Made by a program: the position numbers and the translations under genes
NCBI RefSeq assembly: GCF_024305245.1
Contig: NZ_JAMWYX010000001.1
Span: 1-64,000, forward strand
Length of the DNA: 64,000 nucleotides
Source of the DNA: Erythrobacter sp.
GTDB lineage: Bacteria > Pseudomonadota > Alphaproteobacteria > Sphingomonadales > Sphingomonadaceae
Reading direction: 5' to 3'
Notes under the pieces: model-generated
What the model was told of the DNA's origin: nothing
Seen by the model: only the letters and a program-made list of their open reading frames with translations
The model's database searches: none
Shown: piece by piece, positions 8,172 to 16,474 of the stretch
How the letters are laid out: every line of letters starts with the position of its first letter
Position numbering within the stretch: position 1 is the first letter of the stretch

Positions 8172-8729
8172 TTACCGACAATCCTCGATCACCCGGCTCA
8201 CTTCGGCCCAGGCAGGCAGGTAAAGCGACGGCTGGCCGCCCGCCTCGATAGCGAATCGTCCTTTGCTCAGCGCCATCGCGTCCAGCAGGGGGTCGCCGGG
8301 TGCCACCTGTGTGCGTGCGACCATCCCGCTGGGGCTGGCGATCTGGGTGCGGGTTGCCGTTTCGCTGCGGATCGTGATCGGCCCCGCGCCTGCGCCGTAG
8401 ACGGCCACGAACACATCGCGGCCATAGGCGCACGATATCGCAGCCAGCCGTTCATTGCCCGGAGACAAGAATTCGGCGACGCTCGAACCGTCCTGTGCAA
8501 CGTAGCGCCATGTCCCCGGCGTTGCGGGCGCGTCCATCCAGTTGTCGCTCACCGGTGCCTGCACCGGCGGCGGCGGCACAGGAGCGGGGGCAGGTGCCGG
8601 GCGAGCCACCGGGCTGGGCGCAGGCGCGGGTGCGGGCGCCGAGGCTGGCGCCTCGACCGAGGGCACGCAGGCGGCAAGGGCAAAGGTCAGTGCGACAGCA
8701 CCGAGAGCGTGGCAGTAGATCGCTTTCAT
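8172..8729 (-). CDS. Putative lipoprotein with proline/alanine-rich linker
   Basis: A 185-residue exported protein starting MKAIYCHALGA, with a lipobox ALAAC near residue 21. An Ala/Pro-rich linker (about 24-65) is followed by a compact C-terminal domain with one Cys pair candidate (SCAYGRD and IEDCR). The start at 8729 gives a correct signal peptide; upstream frame extension does not. It is divergent to tlyA with overlapping 5' regions. I do not recognise a specific family for the C-terminal domain; cell-envelope location is inferred from the lipobox. Confidence 0.78.
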   Translation of the reverse strand: MKAIYCHALGAVALTFALAACVPSVEAPASAPAPAPAPSPVARPAPAPAPVPPPPVQAPVSDNWMDAPATPGTWRYVAQDGSSVAEFLSPGNERLAAISCAYGRDVFVAVYGAGAGPITIRSETATRTQIASPSGMVARTQVAPGDPLLDAMALSKGRFAIEAGGQPSLYLPAWAEVSRVIEDCR

Positions 8730-8772
8730 GCCGCCACTTTGCGCGCTACAGCCCGCGCCTGTCCACCCCGGA

Positions 8773-9543
8773 ATGTCCATGTCTGAACACTCGCCTCGTC
8801 CCGCAAAACCGCAAAAGCGCCGCATCGATCAGCTTCTGGTCGAGCGCGGCTTGGCTGAAAGCCGTGCCCGCGCACAGGCGCTGGTGATGGCAGGTCTGGT
8901 GTTCGTGGGTGAGGCCAAGATCGACAAGCCCGGCCACCAGATCGCCGATGACACCCCGCTGGATGTGCGCGGGCGCGATCATCCCTGGGTCAGTCGCGGC
9001 GGGATCAAACTGGCGCACGCACTGGAGCATTTCGGGCTCGATCCGGCAGGCGCGGTGGCGATGGATATCGGCTCCTCCACCGGCGGGTTCACCGATGTGC
9101 TGCTGACGCATGGCGCGGCGCACGTGTTCGCGGTGGACAGCGGCACCAACCAGCTGGCGTGGCGCTTACGCGAAGACCCGCGCGTCACTGTGCTCGAGCA
9201 GACCTCTGCGCGCATTCTCACGCCTGAACACATCGACCGTCCGTGCGATTGGGTGGTCTGCGATGCGAGCTTCATCAGCCTTGCCAAGGTGCTCGACGTG
9301 CCGCTGCAACTGGCCGCGCCGCAGTGCCAGCTGGTTGCGCTGATCAAGCCGCAATTCGAAGTCGGGCGTGAAGAGGTCGGCAAGGGCGGAGTGGTGCGCG
9401 ATCCCGCTTTGCATGCCCGCGTGTGCGACGAAGTGCGCGGCTGGATCGAAGGGCTGGGCTGGGACGTACAGGGCATTGTCGAAAGCCCGATCACCGGGCC
9501 GCAGGGCAATGTCGAATTCCTGATTGCCGCCCGGCGCGGCTAA
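8773..9543 (+). CDS. tlyA: TlyA family rRNA 2'-O-methyltransferase
   Basis: About 256 residues: N-terminal S4 RNA-binding domain (RRIDQLLVERGLAESRARAQ) followed by a FtsJ-like Rossmann methyltransferase with SAM motif AMDIGSSTGGFTDVLL and the later KPQFEVG motif. TlyA enzymes methylate cytidine 2'-O positions in 16S and/or 23S rRNA, with a link to capreomycin sensitivity and, in some species, haemolysis. Start is ATG 8773 or 8779 (MSMSEH); neither has a strong ribosome binding site, and an earlier ATG at 8728 would overlap the divergent lipoprotein start. Confidence 0.93.
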   Translation: MSMSEHSPRPAKPQKRRIDQLLVERGLAESRARAQALVMAGLVFVGEAKIDKPGHQIADDTPLDVRGRDHPWVSRGGIKLAHALEHFGLDPAGAVAMDIGSSTGGFTDVLLTHGAAHVFAVDSGTNQLAWRLREDPRVTVLEQTSARILTPEHIDRPCDWVVCDASFISLAKVLDVPLQLAAPQCQLVALIKPQFEVGREEVGKGGVVRDPALHARVCDEVRGWIEGLGWDVQGIVESPITGPQGNVEFLIAARRG

Positions 9544-9562
9544 GCTGAGGCCGGTTGCCAAA

Positions 9563-9600
9563 CAAAAACCGGCGGCAACCCGTGGGTCACCGCCGGTCTT
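9563..9600. terminator. Bidirectional terminator between tlyA and a lipoprotein gene
   Basis: Stem ACCGGCGG (9568-9575) with CCGCCGGT (9590-9597). On the minus strand it is followed by TTTTTGTTT, a strong terminator for the 9650-9901 gene; on the plus strand the tail is only CTTGTCT. Confidence 0.75.
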
Positions 9601-9649
9601 GTCTGTCCGCTGCCCGGTGGTTCACACCGGGACGGGCAAGCCCGAAGGC

Positions 9650-9901
9650 TTACTCGGCAGCAGGAGCTTCTTCAGCCACGGCTTCTTCGACCATCGCGTC
9701 GGCGCCTTCTTCGACCATTGCTTCGCCTTCGGCAGCCATCGCTTCGCCTTCGGCAGCCATTGCGTCGCCTTCGGCAGCCATTTCAGTGCCTTCAGCGGTC
9801 ATTTCGGCACCTTCTTCGACGGTTTCTTCAGCCGGGGCCGAGCAGGCAGCGGTGACGAGAGCGAGGCTGGCGACGGCGATCAGCGCAGAAAACTTCTTCA
9901 T
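9650..9901 (-). CDS. Small acidic lipoprotein with heptapeptide repeats
   Basis: An 83-residue protein: signal MKKFSALIAVASLALVTAAC with lipobox TAAC, then an acidic Ala/Glu/Met-rich mature part built of tandem seven-residue units related to MAAEGEA (for example MAAEGDA, MAAEGEA, MAAEGEA, MVEEGADA). The DNA repeats in about 21-bp steps around 9700-9790. The ribosome binding site AGGGG precedes ATG 9901 by about 8 nt. A terminator follows. Function unknown; a lipid-anchored helical spacer is plausible. Confidence 0.82.
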   Translation of the reverse strand: MKKFSALIAVASLALVTAACSAPAEETVEEGAEMTAEGTEMAAEGDAMAAEGEAMAAEGEAMVEEGADAMVEEAVAEEAPAAE

Positions 9902-10195
9902 GATAATTCCCCTGTAACAACCGGAAGCGCGTGGGTTCGGTAACTCCCCGCCGCCGCAACGCTTCCGAATCACGGCAGGAATGTGGCGGGTATTAGCAGA
10001 CGGAAGCACGCCAGCCCAAGCGCTTACTTAGGTTAGGATCGGCACTGTCAGGATTTGGTGCACCATATCGGCGGGTCGGCGTCCGAAAGGATATGATTTT
10101 CCGAGTATGTTTGGCGCTGATGCGCGGCTCTGTTATCCAGCGCGAACACGGGCGGGCGCAGGAGAATCACCTTAGCCTCGGCACGGGGAGAGATA

Positions 10196-10744
10196 ATGAA
10201 CGTCCTTGCTTCCAAAAAACAATTGCGCGCCAGTTTCCTGCGCTGGGCGCTGTTTCTGGTGCCGCTGGTGCTGCTGATCGGCTTTGCCGCTGGTCAGTTG
10301 GGCGGGCCTGACACGCCGTGGTTCGCCGGGTTGGAAAAACCTGCGATCTATCCGCCGCCGGCTGCGTTCGGGATCGTCTGGACCATCCTGTTCGTGATGA
10401 TCGGCCTGTCGCTGGCACTGGTCGCCAGCGCCTGGGGCGCATCGGGTCGCGGGCTGGCGCTGGTTGTGTTCGCGCTCCATTTCATCGGCACACAGGCGTG
10501 GACGGGGGTGTTCTTCGGCCTGCGGGACATGAACGCCGCCATGGCGGTTTTGGGCTATGGGGTGGTCAGCCTGGTGGTCGCTCTGGTGCTGATCTGGCGG
10601 GTGCGCCGCGCCGCCGGGCTGCTGCTGCTGCCCTATCTGGCGTGGCTGTGCTTTGCCAGCGCGCTCAATTACCAGTTCATTGTCGCCAACCCCGATGGCG
10701 GACAACGCGGCGCCAGCGGCGCGGAAACGCGGGTCGAATTGTAG
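10196..10744 (+). CDS. tspO: TspO/MBR family membrane protein
   Basis: A 182-residue tryptophan-rich sensory protein homologue with five predicted membrane helices. Family features: WFAGLEKPAIYPPP after the first helix, then WTILFVMIG, and a final helix with WLCFASALNYQF. In alphaproteobacteria such as Rhodobacter, TspO binds porphyrin intermediates and modulates pigment and stress gene expression. ATG 10196 follows GGGGAGAGATA. An N-terminal Lys-rich extension of about 12 residues and a C-terminal tail are outside the core. Nothing nearby belongs to tetrapyrrole metabolism. Confidence 0.92.
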   Translation: MNVLASKKQLRASFLRWALFLVPLVLLIGFAAGQLGGPDTPWFAGLEKPAIYPPPAAFGIVWTILFVMIGLSLALVASAWGASGRGLALVVFALHFIGTQAWTGVFFGLRDMNAAMAVLGYGVVSLVVALVLIWRVRRAAGLLLLPYLAWLCFASALNYQFIVANPDGGQRGASGAETRVEL

Positions 10745-10789
10745 GCATCCACGGCGGGCGCATGGCACGTTCCGGACGGCGCAGCACGT

Positions 10790-10876
10790 CCGCAAGCGCG
10801 ACTGCGCGCCCGCAGCGAAGCGATCGTTAGATCGCGAGAGCGAGGAGGATGCTTGCACTTCGGTGCAAGCATCCCC
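10790..10876 (+). repeat. Mosaic stem-loop repeat, copy C
   Basis: CCGCAAG, CGCG/GCGC helix, GCCCGCAG, internal stem GCGATC-GTTA-GATCGC (10820-10835), GAGCGAGGA, then a perfect 12-bp stem GGATGCTTGCAC with TTCG loop (10847-10874). It ends 11 bases before the ubiK start codon, so it would form a stable UUCG hairpin in that mRNA leader. Confidence 0.75.
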
Positions 10877-10887
10877 AAAAAGAAAAA

Positions 10888-11139
10888 ATGCAAAGCCAGA
10901 ACCCGATCATCGCCGACCTCGTCAAACTCGCCAACAGCGCCGCCGGGACCATGGCGGGCATGACCCGCGAAGCCCGCGAAAGCGCGCGCGAACGCATGCG
11001 TGAAGCGATGGGCGGGATCGATTTCGTCAGCCGCGAGGAATTCGACACGGTCAAGGCGATGGCCCAGAAGGCCCGCGAACAGGCCGACGCGCTCGAAGCG
11101 AAGGTCGCTGCGCTGGAAGCCAAGCTCTCCAAGAAGTAA
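10888..11139 (+). CDS. ubiK: Ubiquinone biosynthesis accessory factor UbiK (BMFP family)
   Basis: An 83-residue protein with the membrane-fusogenic/BMFP layout: short N-terminus, helix with GMTREARESARERMREAM, then a C-terminal coiled coil (VSREEFDTVKAMAQKAREQADALEAKV...). In Escherichia coli UbiK (YqiC) assists the aerobic ubiquinone complex with UbiJ. Start ATG 10888; an upstream in-frame ATG at 10849 would place the UUCG hairpin inside the gene and is rejected. Sits 16 bp before recO. Confidence 0.85.
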   Translation: MQSQNPIIADLVKLANSAAGTMAGMTREARESARERMREAMGGIDFVSREEFDTVKAMAQKAREQADALEAKVAALEAKLSKK

Positions 11140-11154
11140 TCGGACGGTGCGCGC

Positions 11155-11754
11155 GTGAACCTGCGCGCACCCGCCATTCTGCTCGCCAGCCGCCAACAGG
11201 GCGAAACCGGCGCGATTGCCCGTTTGCTGACGGCCGAACACGGCCTGGTCGCAGGCTATGTCGCCGGCGGACGCGGGCGGCAGATGCGTGCGGTGATGGT
11301 GCCGGGCAACCGCGTGGCGCTGGACCTTGCGACCCGCGCCGCCAGCCAGTTGCCGTTTGCCAAGCTGGAGCTCGAACATTCCCGCGCCGCACTGATGACA
11401 GAGCCGCTACCTGCCGCCGCGATCCAGTGGGTGTGCGGGCTGACGGCGGCAGCGCTGCCCGAACGCAATCCCTATCACGGCATCTTCGAGTCGCTCGACG
11501 GTCTGCTCGATGCGATTGCGCTTGCCCCGTCGGCGCGGGGGTGGGTCAGCGGATTGATCGCCTATGAAACGATGCTGCTGCGCGAGCTTGGATACGGCGG
11601 TGGGCGGCCCGACAATGCGGGGGATTTCCCCGCGCAAATGGCCGCGCTGGCGGCGCTGGAAAGGCCGCTGGCGCACTCCCTGCTTGCGGGCGCGAGGGGC
11701 GATGTTATGGCCGCGCGAAAGCTGCTGATCGAGCGGCTGCAACGCATGGCCTGA
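11155..11754 (+). CDS. recO: DNA repair protein RecO
   Basis: A 199-residue RecO: N-terminal OB-fold (APAILLASRQQGETGAIARLLTAEHGLVAGYVAGGRGR) and helical C-terminal domain. RecO loads RecA onto SSB-coated DNA with RecR in the RecFOR pathway. Shorter than Escherichia coli RecO (about 242 residues) and without an evident Cys4 zinc motif. GTG start at 11155. It is 13 bp ahead of leuB and may share its transcript. Confidence 0.9.
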   Translation: MNLRAPAILLASRQQGETGAIARLLTAEHGLVAGYVAGGRGRQMRAVMVPGNRVALDLATRAASQLPFAKLELEHSRAALMTEPLPAAAIQWVCGLTAAALPERNPYHGIFESLDGLLDAIALAPSARGWVSGLIAYETMLLRELGYGGGRPDNAGDFPAQMAALAALERPLAHSLLAGARGDVMAARKLLIERLQRMA

Positions 11755-11767
11755 GAGACGAACACCG

Positions 11768-12826
11768 ATGAAGATTGCAGTTCTGCCCGGCGACGGGATC
11801 GGCCCCGAAGTCACCGCCGAAGCCGTGCGCGTGCTCGAAAGCCTTTCGCTGCCGGGGCTGACCCTGTTCGAAGGCGATGTCGGCGGCATCGCCTACAAGC
11901 GCCACGGCCATCCACTTCCGGCAGAAACGCTCGACATGGCGCGCGCAGCCGATGCGATCCTGTTCGGCGCGGTGGGCGATCCCGATTGTGACGCGCTGGA
12001 ACGCCACCTGCGGCCCGAGCAGGCGATTCTGGGCCTGCGCAAGGAACTCGGCCTGTTTGCCAACCTGCGGCCCGCCAAGGTGTTCGCCGGGCTTGAGCGC
12101 CTCTCCCCGCTGCGCGCCGATATCGCCGCCAGTCTCGACATGTTGATCGTGCGCGAATTGACCGGCGACGTCTATTTCGGCGCCAAGGGCCAGCGCGTGA
12201 CCGACAGCGGAGAGCGCGAGGGTTGGGACGCGATGTCCTATGCCGAACACGAAGTGCGGCGCATTGCCCATGTCGCCTTCCGCGCGGCGGCGGCGGGCGG
12301 GCACAAGCTGACCAATGTGGACAAGGCCAATGTGCTGGAAACCAGTCAGTTGTGGCGCGATGTGGTGATCGAAGTCGCGGGCGAATATCCGGGCGTGCCG
12401 CTCGATCACATGTATGTCGATAATGCCGCAATGCAGGTGGTGAGCCACCCGAACCGCTTTGGCGTGGTGCTGACCGGCAACCTGTTCGGCGATATCCTGT
12501 CCGATCTGGCGAGCGCGGCGGTTGGCTCCATCGGCCTGCTGCCCAGCGCCTCGCTGGGTGAGCGCACGACTGCATTCGGCACCTTCGGCTTGTATGAACC
12601 GATTCACGGCAGCGCGCCCGATATCGCCGGTCAGGGCAAGGCCAACCCGATGGCGACGATCCTGTCGGCGGCGATGATGCTGCGCCATTCCTTCGGGCGT
12701 GAGGCGGAGGCGGCGCGGATCGAGAACGCGGTTGCAGCGGCGCTGGCTGACGGCATCCTTGGCGGCGATCTCGGCGGCAGCCACGGCACGGCGGCAATCG
12801 GCGAAGCGGTGCGCACGCGGCTCTGA
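11768..12826 (+). CDS. leuB: 3-isopropylmalate dehydrogenase
   Basis: A 352-residue isocitrate/isopropylmalate dehydrogenase superfamily member, converting 3-isopropylmalate to 2-oxoisocaproate precursors with NAD in leucine synthesis. Motifs: LPGDGIGPEV at the N-terminus, LTNVDKANVLETS, VDNAAMQ, GNLFGDILSDLA and EPIHGSAPDIAGQGKANP with the adenosine-binding GSAPD loop. Length matches LeuB. The leuCD genes are not in the window. Confidence 0.96.
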   Translation: MKIAVLPGDGIGPEVTAEAVRVLESLSLPGLTLFEGDVGGIAYKRHGHPLPAETLDMARAADAILFGAVGDPDCDALERHLRPEQAILGLRKELGLFANLRPAKVFAGLERLSPLRADIAASLDMLIVRELTGDVYFGAKGQRVTDSGEREGWDAMSYAEHEVRRIAHVAFRAAAAGGHKLTNVDKANVLETSQLWRDVVIEVAGEYPGVPLDHMYVDNAAMQVVSHPNRFGVVLTGNLFGDILSDLASAAVGSIGLLPSASLGERTTAFGTFGLYEPIHGSAPDIAGQGKANPMATILSAAMMLRHSFGREAEAARIENAVAAALADGILGGDLGGSHGTAAIGEAVRTRL

Positions 12827-12853
12827 CGGCTGCGGGCCGGGGGACAATCAGCG

Positions 12854-13942
12854 ATGCTCGACCTCGCCATCATCCTGCCGACTCTGAACGAGCGCGGCAA
12901 CCTTGCCCCTCTGCTGGAGCGGATCGCGGCGGCGATGGGTGATGTGCGCTGGGAGGTCATCATCGTCGATGACGACAGCCATGACGGCACGGCGGACGAG
13001 GCGCGCACATTGGCGCTGGCCGATGCCCGCGTGCGGGTGATCCAGCGGATCGGGCGGCGCGGGTTGGCGAGCGCGGCGATCGAAGGATTCTGCGCCACGC
13101 CTGCTCCCTATGTGGCGGTCATGGACGCCGACCATCAGCACGATCCCGCGCTGCTGCCCGCGATGCTGGCGGCGTTGAAAGCGGGGGAGGCGGACATTGC
13201 CGTCGCCAGCCGCTTTGCCGAGGGGGCCAGCACCGACGACTGGGCCGCGCCCGAACGCGAGCGCCTGTCCGCTTTCGCCAACGGACTTGCCCGGCGGCTG
13301 ACCGGTGTGGAGCTGACCGATCCGATGAGCGGGTACTTCATGCTCGAAACCGCGCGCGCCCGCGCATTGGTGCCGCGCCTGTCGGGGATCGGGTTCAAGA
13401 TCCTGCTCGATCTGCTGGCGACTTCGGACACGCCGATGCGGGTCAAGGAATTCCCGCTGCAATTTGCCGCCCGCAGGGAAGGGACAAGCAAGTTGGACCG
13501 CGCCGTGTTGTTCGATTTTCTCGCTGGGCTTTATGACAAGACTTTGGGGCAGGTGATCCCGACCCGGTTCGCGCTGTTCGGCACGGTCGGCGGGCTGGGC
13601 GTAGTGGTGCATTTCGCCGTGCTCTCCGCGCTGCTGTTCCTTATCGGCGAAGGGTTCGCGCTGGCGCAGACCGCGGCGGTGCTGGTGGCGATGAGCTTCA
13701 ACTTCTGGCTCAACAACTGGCTGACCTATCGGGATAAACGCCTGAAAGGTGCAAGCGCGGTGCTGCGCGGCTGGCTCGGCTTCTGCGCGACCTGCGCGGT
13801 CGGCGCCTTCGCCAACGTCGCGGTGGCGACCTTTCTGGACGGGCAGGGCGTGTTTTGGGCGCTAGCCGCGCTGGCAGGCATTCTGGTGGGATCGGTGTGG
13901 AACTACGCCCTGTCGAGCCGCTTCGTTTGGGGGAGGTTTTGA
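12854..13942 (+). CDS. Family 2 glycosyltransferase with GtrA-like membrane domain
   Basis: A 362-residue protein: cytoplasmic GT-A domain (1-230; IILPTLNERGNLAPLL, VDDDSHDGT, DXD-like DAD at 91-93) resembling polyprenyl/dolichyl-phosphate mannose synthases, then four membrane segments of the GtrA type from about residue 238 (RFALFGTVGGLGVVVHF). Such enzymes load a hexose onto polyprenyl phosphate; the GtrA part is thought to flip it. Convergent with a PMT-type lipid-linked sugar transferase, so the pair may glycosylate an envelope target together (inference). Confidence 0.9.
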   Translation: MLDLAIILPTLNERGNLAPLLERIAAAMGDVRWEVIIVDDDSHDGTADEARTLALADARVRVIQRIGRRGLASAAIEGFCATPAPYVAVMDADHQHDPALLPAMLAALKAGEADIAVASRFAEGASTDDWAAPERERLSAFANGLARRLTGVELTDPMSGYFMLETARARALVPRLSGIGFKILLDLLATSDTPMRVKEFPLQFAARREGTSKLDRAVLFDFLAGLYDKTLGQVIPTRFALFGTVGGLGVVVHFAVLSALLFLIGEGFALAQTAAVLVAMSFNFWLNNWLTYRDKRLKGASAVLRGWLGFCATCAVGAFANVAVATFLDGQGVFWALAALAGILVGSVWNYALSSRFVWGRF

Positions 13943-13983
13943 GTGAGCGTTAGCGAGATGACGCTATTCGGTCACGAAGCGAT

Positions 13984-14066
13984 CGCAAGGCCGACCGGCC
14001 GCCCGCAGCGACGTGACCTTCAGGTCGCGTGAGCGAGGATTTCGCGCGCCGGAGGCGTGCGGAAAG
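13984..14066 (+). repeat. Mosaic stem-loop repeat, copy D
   Basis: CGCAAG, GGCCG/CGGCC helix, GCCCGCAG, stem ACGTGACC-TTCA-GGTCGCGT (14011-14030), GAGCGAGGA, then an imperfect TTTCGCGCGCC/GGCGTGCGGAA stem. It lies between two convergent glycosyltransferase genes. It is closely matched by copy E on the minus strand at 23138-23213. Confidence 0.78.
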
Positions 14067-14071
14067 CAAAA

Positions 14072-15406
14072 TCACCTCCACCCCACCAACCACGCCCACT
14101 TGACGAAACTCGCCGCGCCTTCCAGCGGGGCGGCAGCCAGCACCTTGTAGAACAGCGCGAACAGCCCCGCCGATGCGGCCAGCGTGCCCCATGCCAGCCA
14201 TGTGCCCCAACCCGCACGGCGCAGGTCCGACAGCGCCAGCGCCAGCGCGCCAAGCAGGAAGAAGCTCGGCACGAAATAGTGGTAATAGAACTGCACCGGC
14301 TTTGGCGCGATCAGCCACAGGCCGAGCGCGGCGGCATAGCCGATCACCACCCCCAGCCGCGCCCAGTCGCTGCGCCACGCGCCGATCACCAGACACCACG
14401 CCAGCGCGGGTAGGCCGAGGAGCATTGTGAGCGGATTGCCGATCAGCAGCACCCCGCGCTGCGCCCCGTCGACGACCTCGTACAGATACCAGATGCCGCG
14501 CGTGTTGAGCAGCCATTGCGGCCAGTTGCTCTGGTAATTATGCGGCGTGAGCACTTGCTGTTGCAGGCTCAGTATGTTGCCATGCAGCCCGATCAAACCC
14601 TGCTCGGCGAGCGGGGAGGGGCGTAGATATTCGCTCATCCAGTATCCGGGCACGAAGGTCAGCGCATAGGTGACCAGCGGCACGATGCCGAGCCACAGGA
14701 ACGCCTCGACCAACGTAACCCCCGGCACCGGCGCGCCGCGGCGGGAGAAGAACAATCGCCGCCGCCCAGCTGAAATCCGCGCGGCAAAGAACACCAGTCC
14801 GGGCAGCACCGCGATCGGGATCGCGTTCCACTTCGCCCCCATGGCACAGCCCAGCGCAATGCCGGTCAGCGCCAGCCGCCACCGGCCCTTTTCGGGCTGC
14901 GCGCAGGCTCCGGCAAATTGCCATGCGGCGACGGCCAGAAAGCTTGCCATGAATACATCGAGCATGGCGATGCGCGAATGGACGAACAGGTGGAAGCCGG
15001 TTGCCAGCAGCACGCCGAAAGCCAGCGTCGCGAAGCGATCTTCGCTGGCGTGCCACAGCGCGCGCATCGACGCGAACAGCGCCAGTGTGCCGAACGCCAG
15101 CGGCATCAGTCGCCAGCCCAGCGGATTGTCGCCCGCCAGCATCATGCCTAGCGCGATCAGTTCCTTGCCCAGCAAGGGATGCTCTCGATTGCGGTATTCA
15201 CCGAAACCCTGCTCGAACAGCGCGACGAATTCGCGCGCGGCGGGCACGTAATGCACCTCGTCGAAGAACGGAATCGAAGGGATCGCCAGCCGCCACCCGG
15301 CGAGCAGCGCATAAAGCCCGGTGATCGCCAGACACCACGCCAATGGATCGCGCGGATGAACCGGCGGGGCGGGATTTGCCAAGTCTGGTGAGCGCCCCTC
15401 GGCCAT
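14072..15406 (-). CDS. PMT-family phospholipid-carrier-dependent glycosyltransferase
   Basis: About 444 residues with 9-11 membrane segments. The first periplasmic loop has the GT-C acidic motif FFDEVHY (Asp49, Glu50), followed by EYRNREHPLLGKE, typical of dolichyl-phosphate-mannose-protein mannosyltransferases and ArnT-like enzymes. It should transfer a sugar from a polyprenyl phosphate carrier to protein or lipid on the periplasmic side. The ATG at 15406 was preferred; a TTG at 15442 is also possible. The neighbouring convergent GT2 could supply the donor. Confidence 0.88.
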   Translation of the reverse strand: MAEGRSPDLANPAPPVHPRDPLAWCLAITGLYALLAGWRLAIPSIPFFDEVHYVPAAREFVALFEQGFGEYRNREHPLLGKELIALGMMLAGDNPLGWRLMPLAFGTLALFASMRALWHASEDRFATLAFGVLLATGFHLFVHSRIAMLDVFMASFLAVAAWQFAGACAQPEKGRWRLALTGIALGCAMGAKWNAIPIAVLPGLVFFAARISAGRRRLFFSRRGAPVPGVTLVEAFLWLGIVPLVTYALTFVPGYWMSEYLRPSPLAEQGLIGLHGNILSLQQQVLTPHNYQSNWPQWLLNTRGIWYLYEVVDGAQRGVLLIGNPLTMLLGLPALAWCLVIGAWRSDWARLGVVIGYAAALGLWLIAPKPVQFYYHYFVPSFFLLGALALALSDLRRAGWGTWLAWGTLAASAGLFALFYKVLAAAPLEGAASFVKWAWLVGWR

Positions 15407-15448
15407 GGCCTGCCGCTTAGGCAGCGGCAGGCGCTTGGGCAAGGAGGA

Positions 15449-15841
15449 TTATGCCGCCTCGCTCGCCGTCCGCTCCAGCCAGAACAGCCGCGCACACATC
15501 GCCAGCAGGCCGATGCTGGCGGTTGAGCCGACCAGCAGCGCCCATAGCGGGACATTCATGCCCTGCCGTCTGGCCCGCGGCGCGATGAAGAACAGCGCAA
15601 TCATCGCGCACATGATCAGATCCCACCACACCTGCACCCCGGTCAGGTTCCGGGTGTGGTTGGTGAAAAAGCCGATCACCCCCTCCTGCGCGATCTGCAC
15701 GGCGGTGAACGCGCCGAACCCGCCGCACAGCATCGCTGCAGCGACAGTGCTGCCGACCTCGCGCTTTGCGAACAGGATGGTAAGAAGGGCGATAAGCCCG
15801 CCTGCCAGTGCGGCGACCCAAATGATTTCGAGGGTGTTCAT
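15449..15841 (-). CDS. Four-helix membrane protein, unknown function
   Basis: A 130-residue protein with four predicted membrane helices (about 7-25, 34-50, 70-87, 98-118). I do not recognise a named family. Its promoter region, shared with the divergent TetR gene, contains two palindromic operators, one centred about 25 bp before this start codon, so it is very probably the TetR target. It is 42 bp upstream of the PMT gene and could be cotranscribed with it. Confidence 0.8.
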   Translation of the reverse strand: MNTLEIIWVAALAGGLIALLTILFAKREVGSTVAAAMLCGGFGAFTAVQIAQEGVIGFFTNHTRNLTGVQVWWDLIMCAMIALFFIAPRARRQGMNVPLWALLVGSTASIGLLAMCARLFWLERTASEAA

Positions 15842-15858
15842 GAATGCCTCTCTGTCTA

Positions 15859-15874
15859 TGTAGCGATTGCTACA
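15859..15874. promoter_or_regulatory. Operator 1 for divergent TetR regulator
   Basis: TGTAGCGATTGCTACA, arms TGTAGC and GCTACA around a 4-bp centre. Starts 18 bp upstream of the membrane protein gene. A second copy lies 32 bp further on, same phase after three helical turns. Confidence 0.8.
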
Positions 15875-15890
15875 ACGCCAGTTAGCTTTA

Positions 15891-15906
15891 TGTAGCGTTC
15901 GCTACA
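15891..15906. promoter_or_regulatory. Operator 2 for divergent TetR regulator
   Basis: TGTAGCGTTCGCTACA, arms TGTAGCG and CGCTACA around 2 bp. Ends 9 bp before the tetR start codon, so binding would block tetR expression (autoregulation, inference). Confidence 0.8.
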
Positions 15907-15915
15907 AGAGGAAAA

Positions 15916-16464
15916 ATGCCGACCGTTCCACTGTCCCGCGAAACATTGCTGCCCGCGCTGGCTGCGCATGTGCTCGAACATGGGCTGGGCGGTGCAAGCC
16001 TGCGTCCGCTCGCGCGCGCGGCGGGCACCAGCGACCGGATGCTGATCTATCATTTCGGCAACAAGGAGACGCTGATTGCCGATCTGCTGGGCTATATCGC
16101 CGATATCTACTCGGCCGCGCTCGATGCGGCGCTCGGTCCGCAGCGGCCACAGACCCGGCAGGAATGTCTCGCGCGGATTCTGGCCGAGGGGCGCAAACCG
16201 GCGATGGCCGCGTTTCTGGTGCTGTGGTGGGACATTGTCGCCGGATCGGCACGCGGGCTTCCCGGCTATCGCGAAGCCGCGCAAGCGATGATGACCCGCC
16301 AGCTAGCGTGGCTGGAAGGGCAGATGCCCGAAGACGATCCCGACCCGGCGGGCGGCGCACGGTATCTGATGACGCTGATCGAAGGGGCGTTGATGCTCAG
16401 CGCCGTTGGCCACGGCGAAACCGCGCATGAAGGCCTGCTTGCGAGCGGGCTGTTGCGGCTCTAA
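15916..16464 (+). CDS. TetR/AcrR family transcriptional regulator
   Basis: A 182-residue TetR-type repressor: N-terminal three-helix HTH (GASLRPLARAAGTSDRMLIYHFGNKETLIADLL) and a divergent ligand-binding C-terminal domain. ATG 15916 follows AAGAGGAAAA. Two near-identical 16-bp palindromes in the 74-bp divergent promoter are its likely operators, implying control of itself and of the membrane protein at 15449. Ligand unknown. Ends 10 bp before metZ. Confidence 0.92.
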   Translation: MPTVPLSRETLLPALAAHVLEHGLGGASLRPLARAAGTSDRMLIYHFGNKETLIADLLGYIADIYSAALDAALGPQRPQTRQECLARILAEGRKPAMAAFLVLWWDIVAGSARGLPGYREAAQAMMTRQLAWLEGQMPEDDPDPAGGARYLMTLIEGALMLSAVGHGETAHEGLLASGLLRL

Positions 16465-16474
16465 GCAGCGCGCC

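Noticed and set aside
14670..15251. 193-codon plus-strand frame inside the PMT gene
   Set aside because: Antisense shadow of a membrane protein gene; translation is low-complexity Ser/Ala/Arg.
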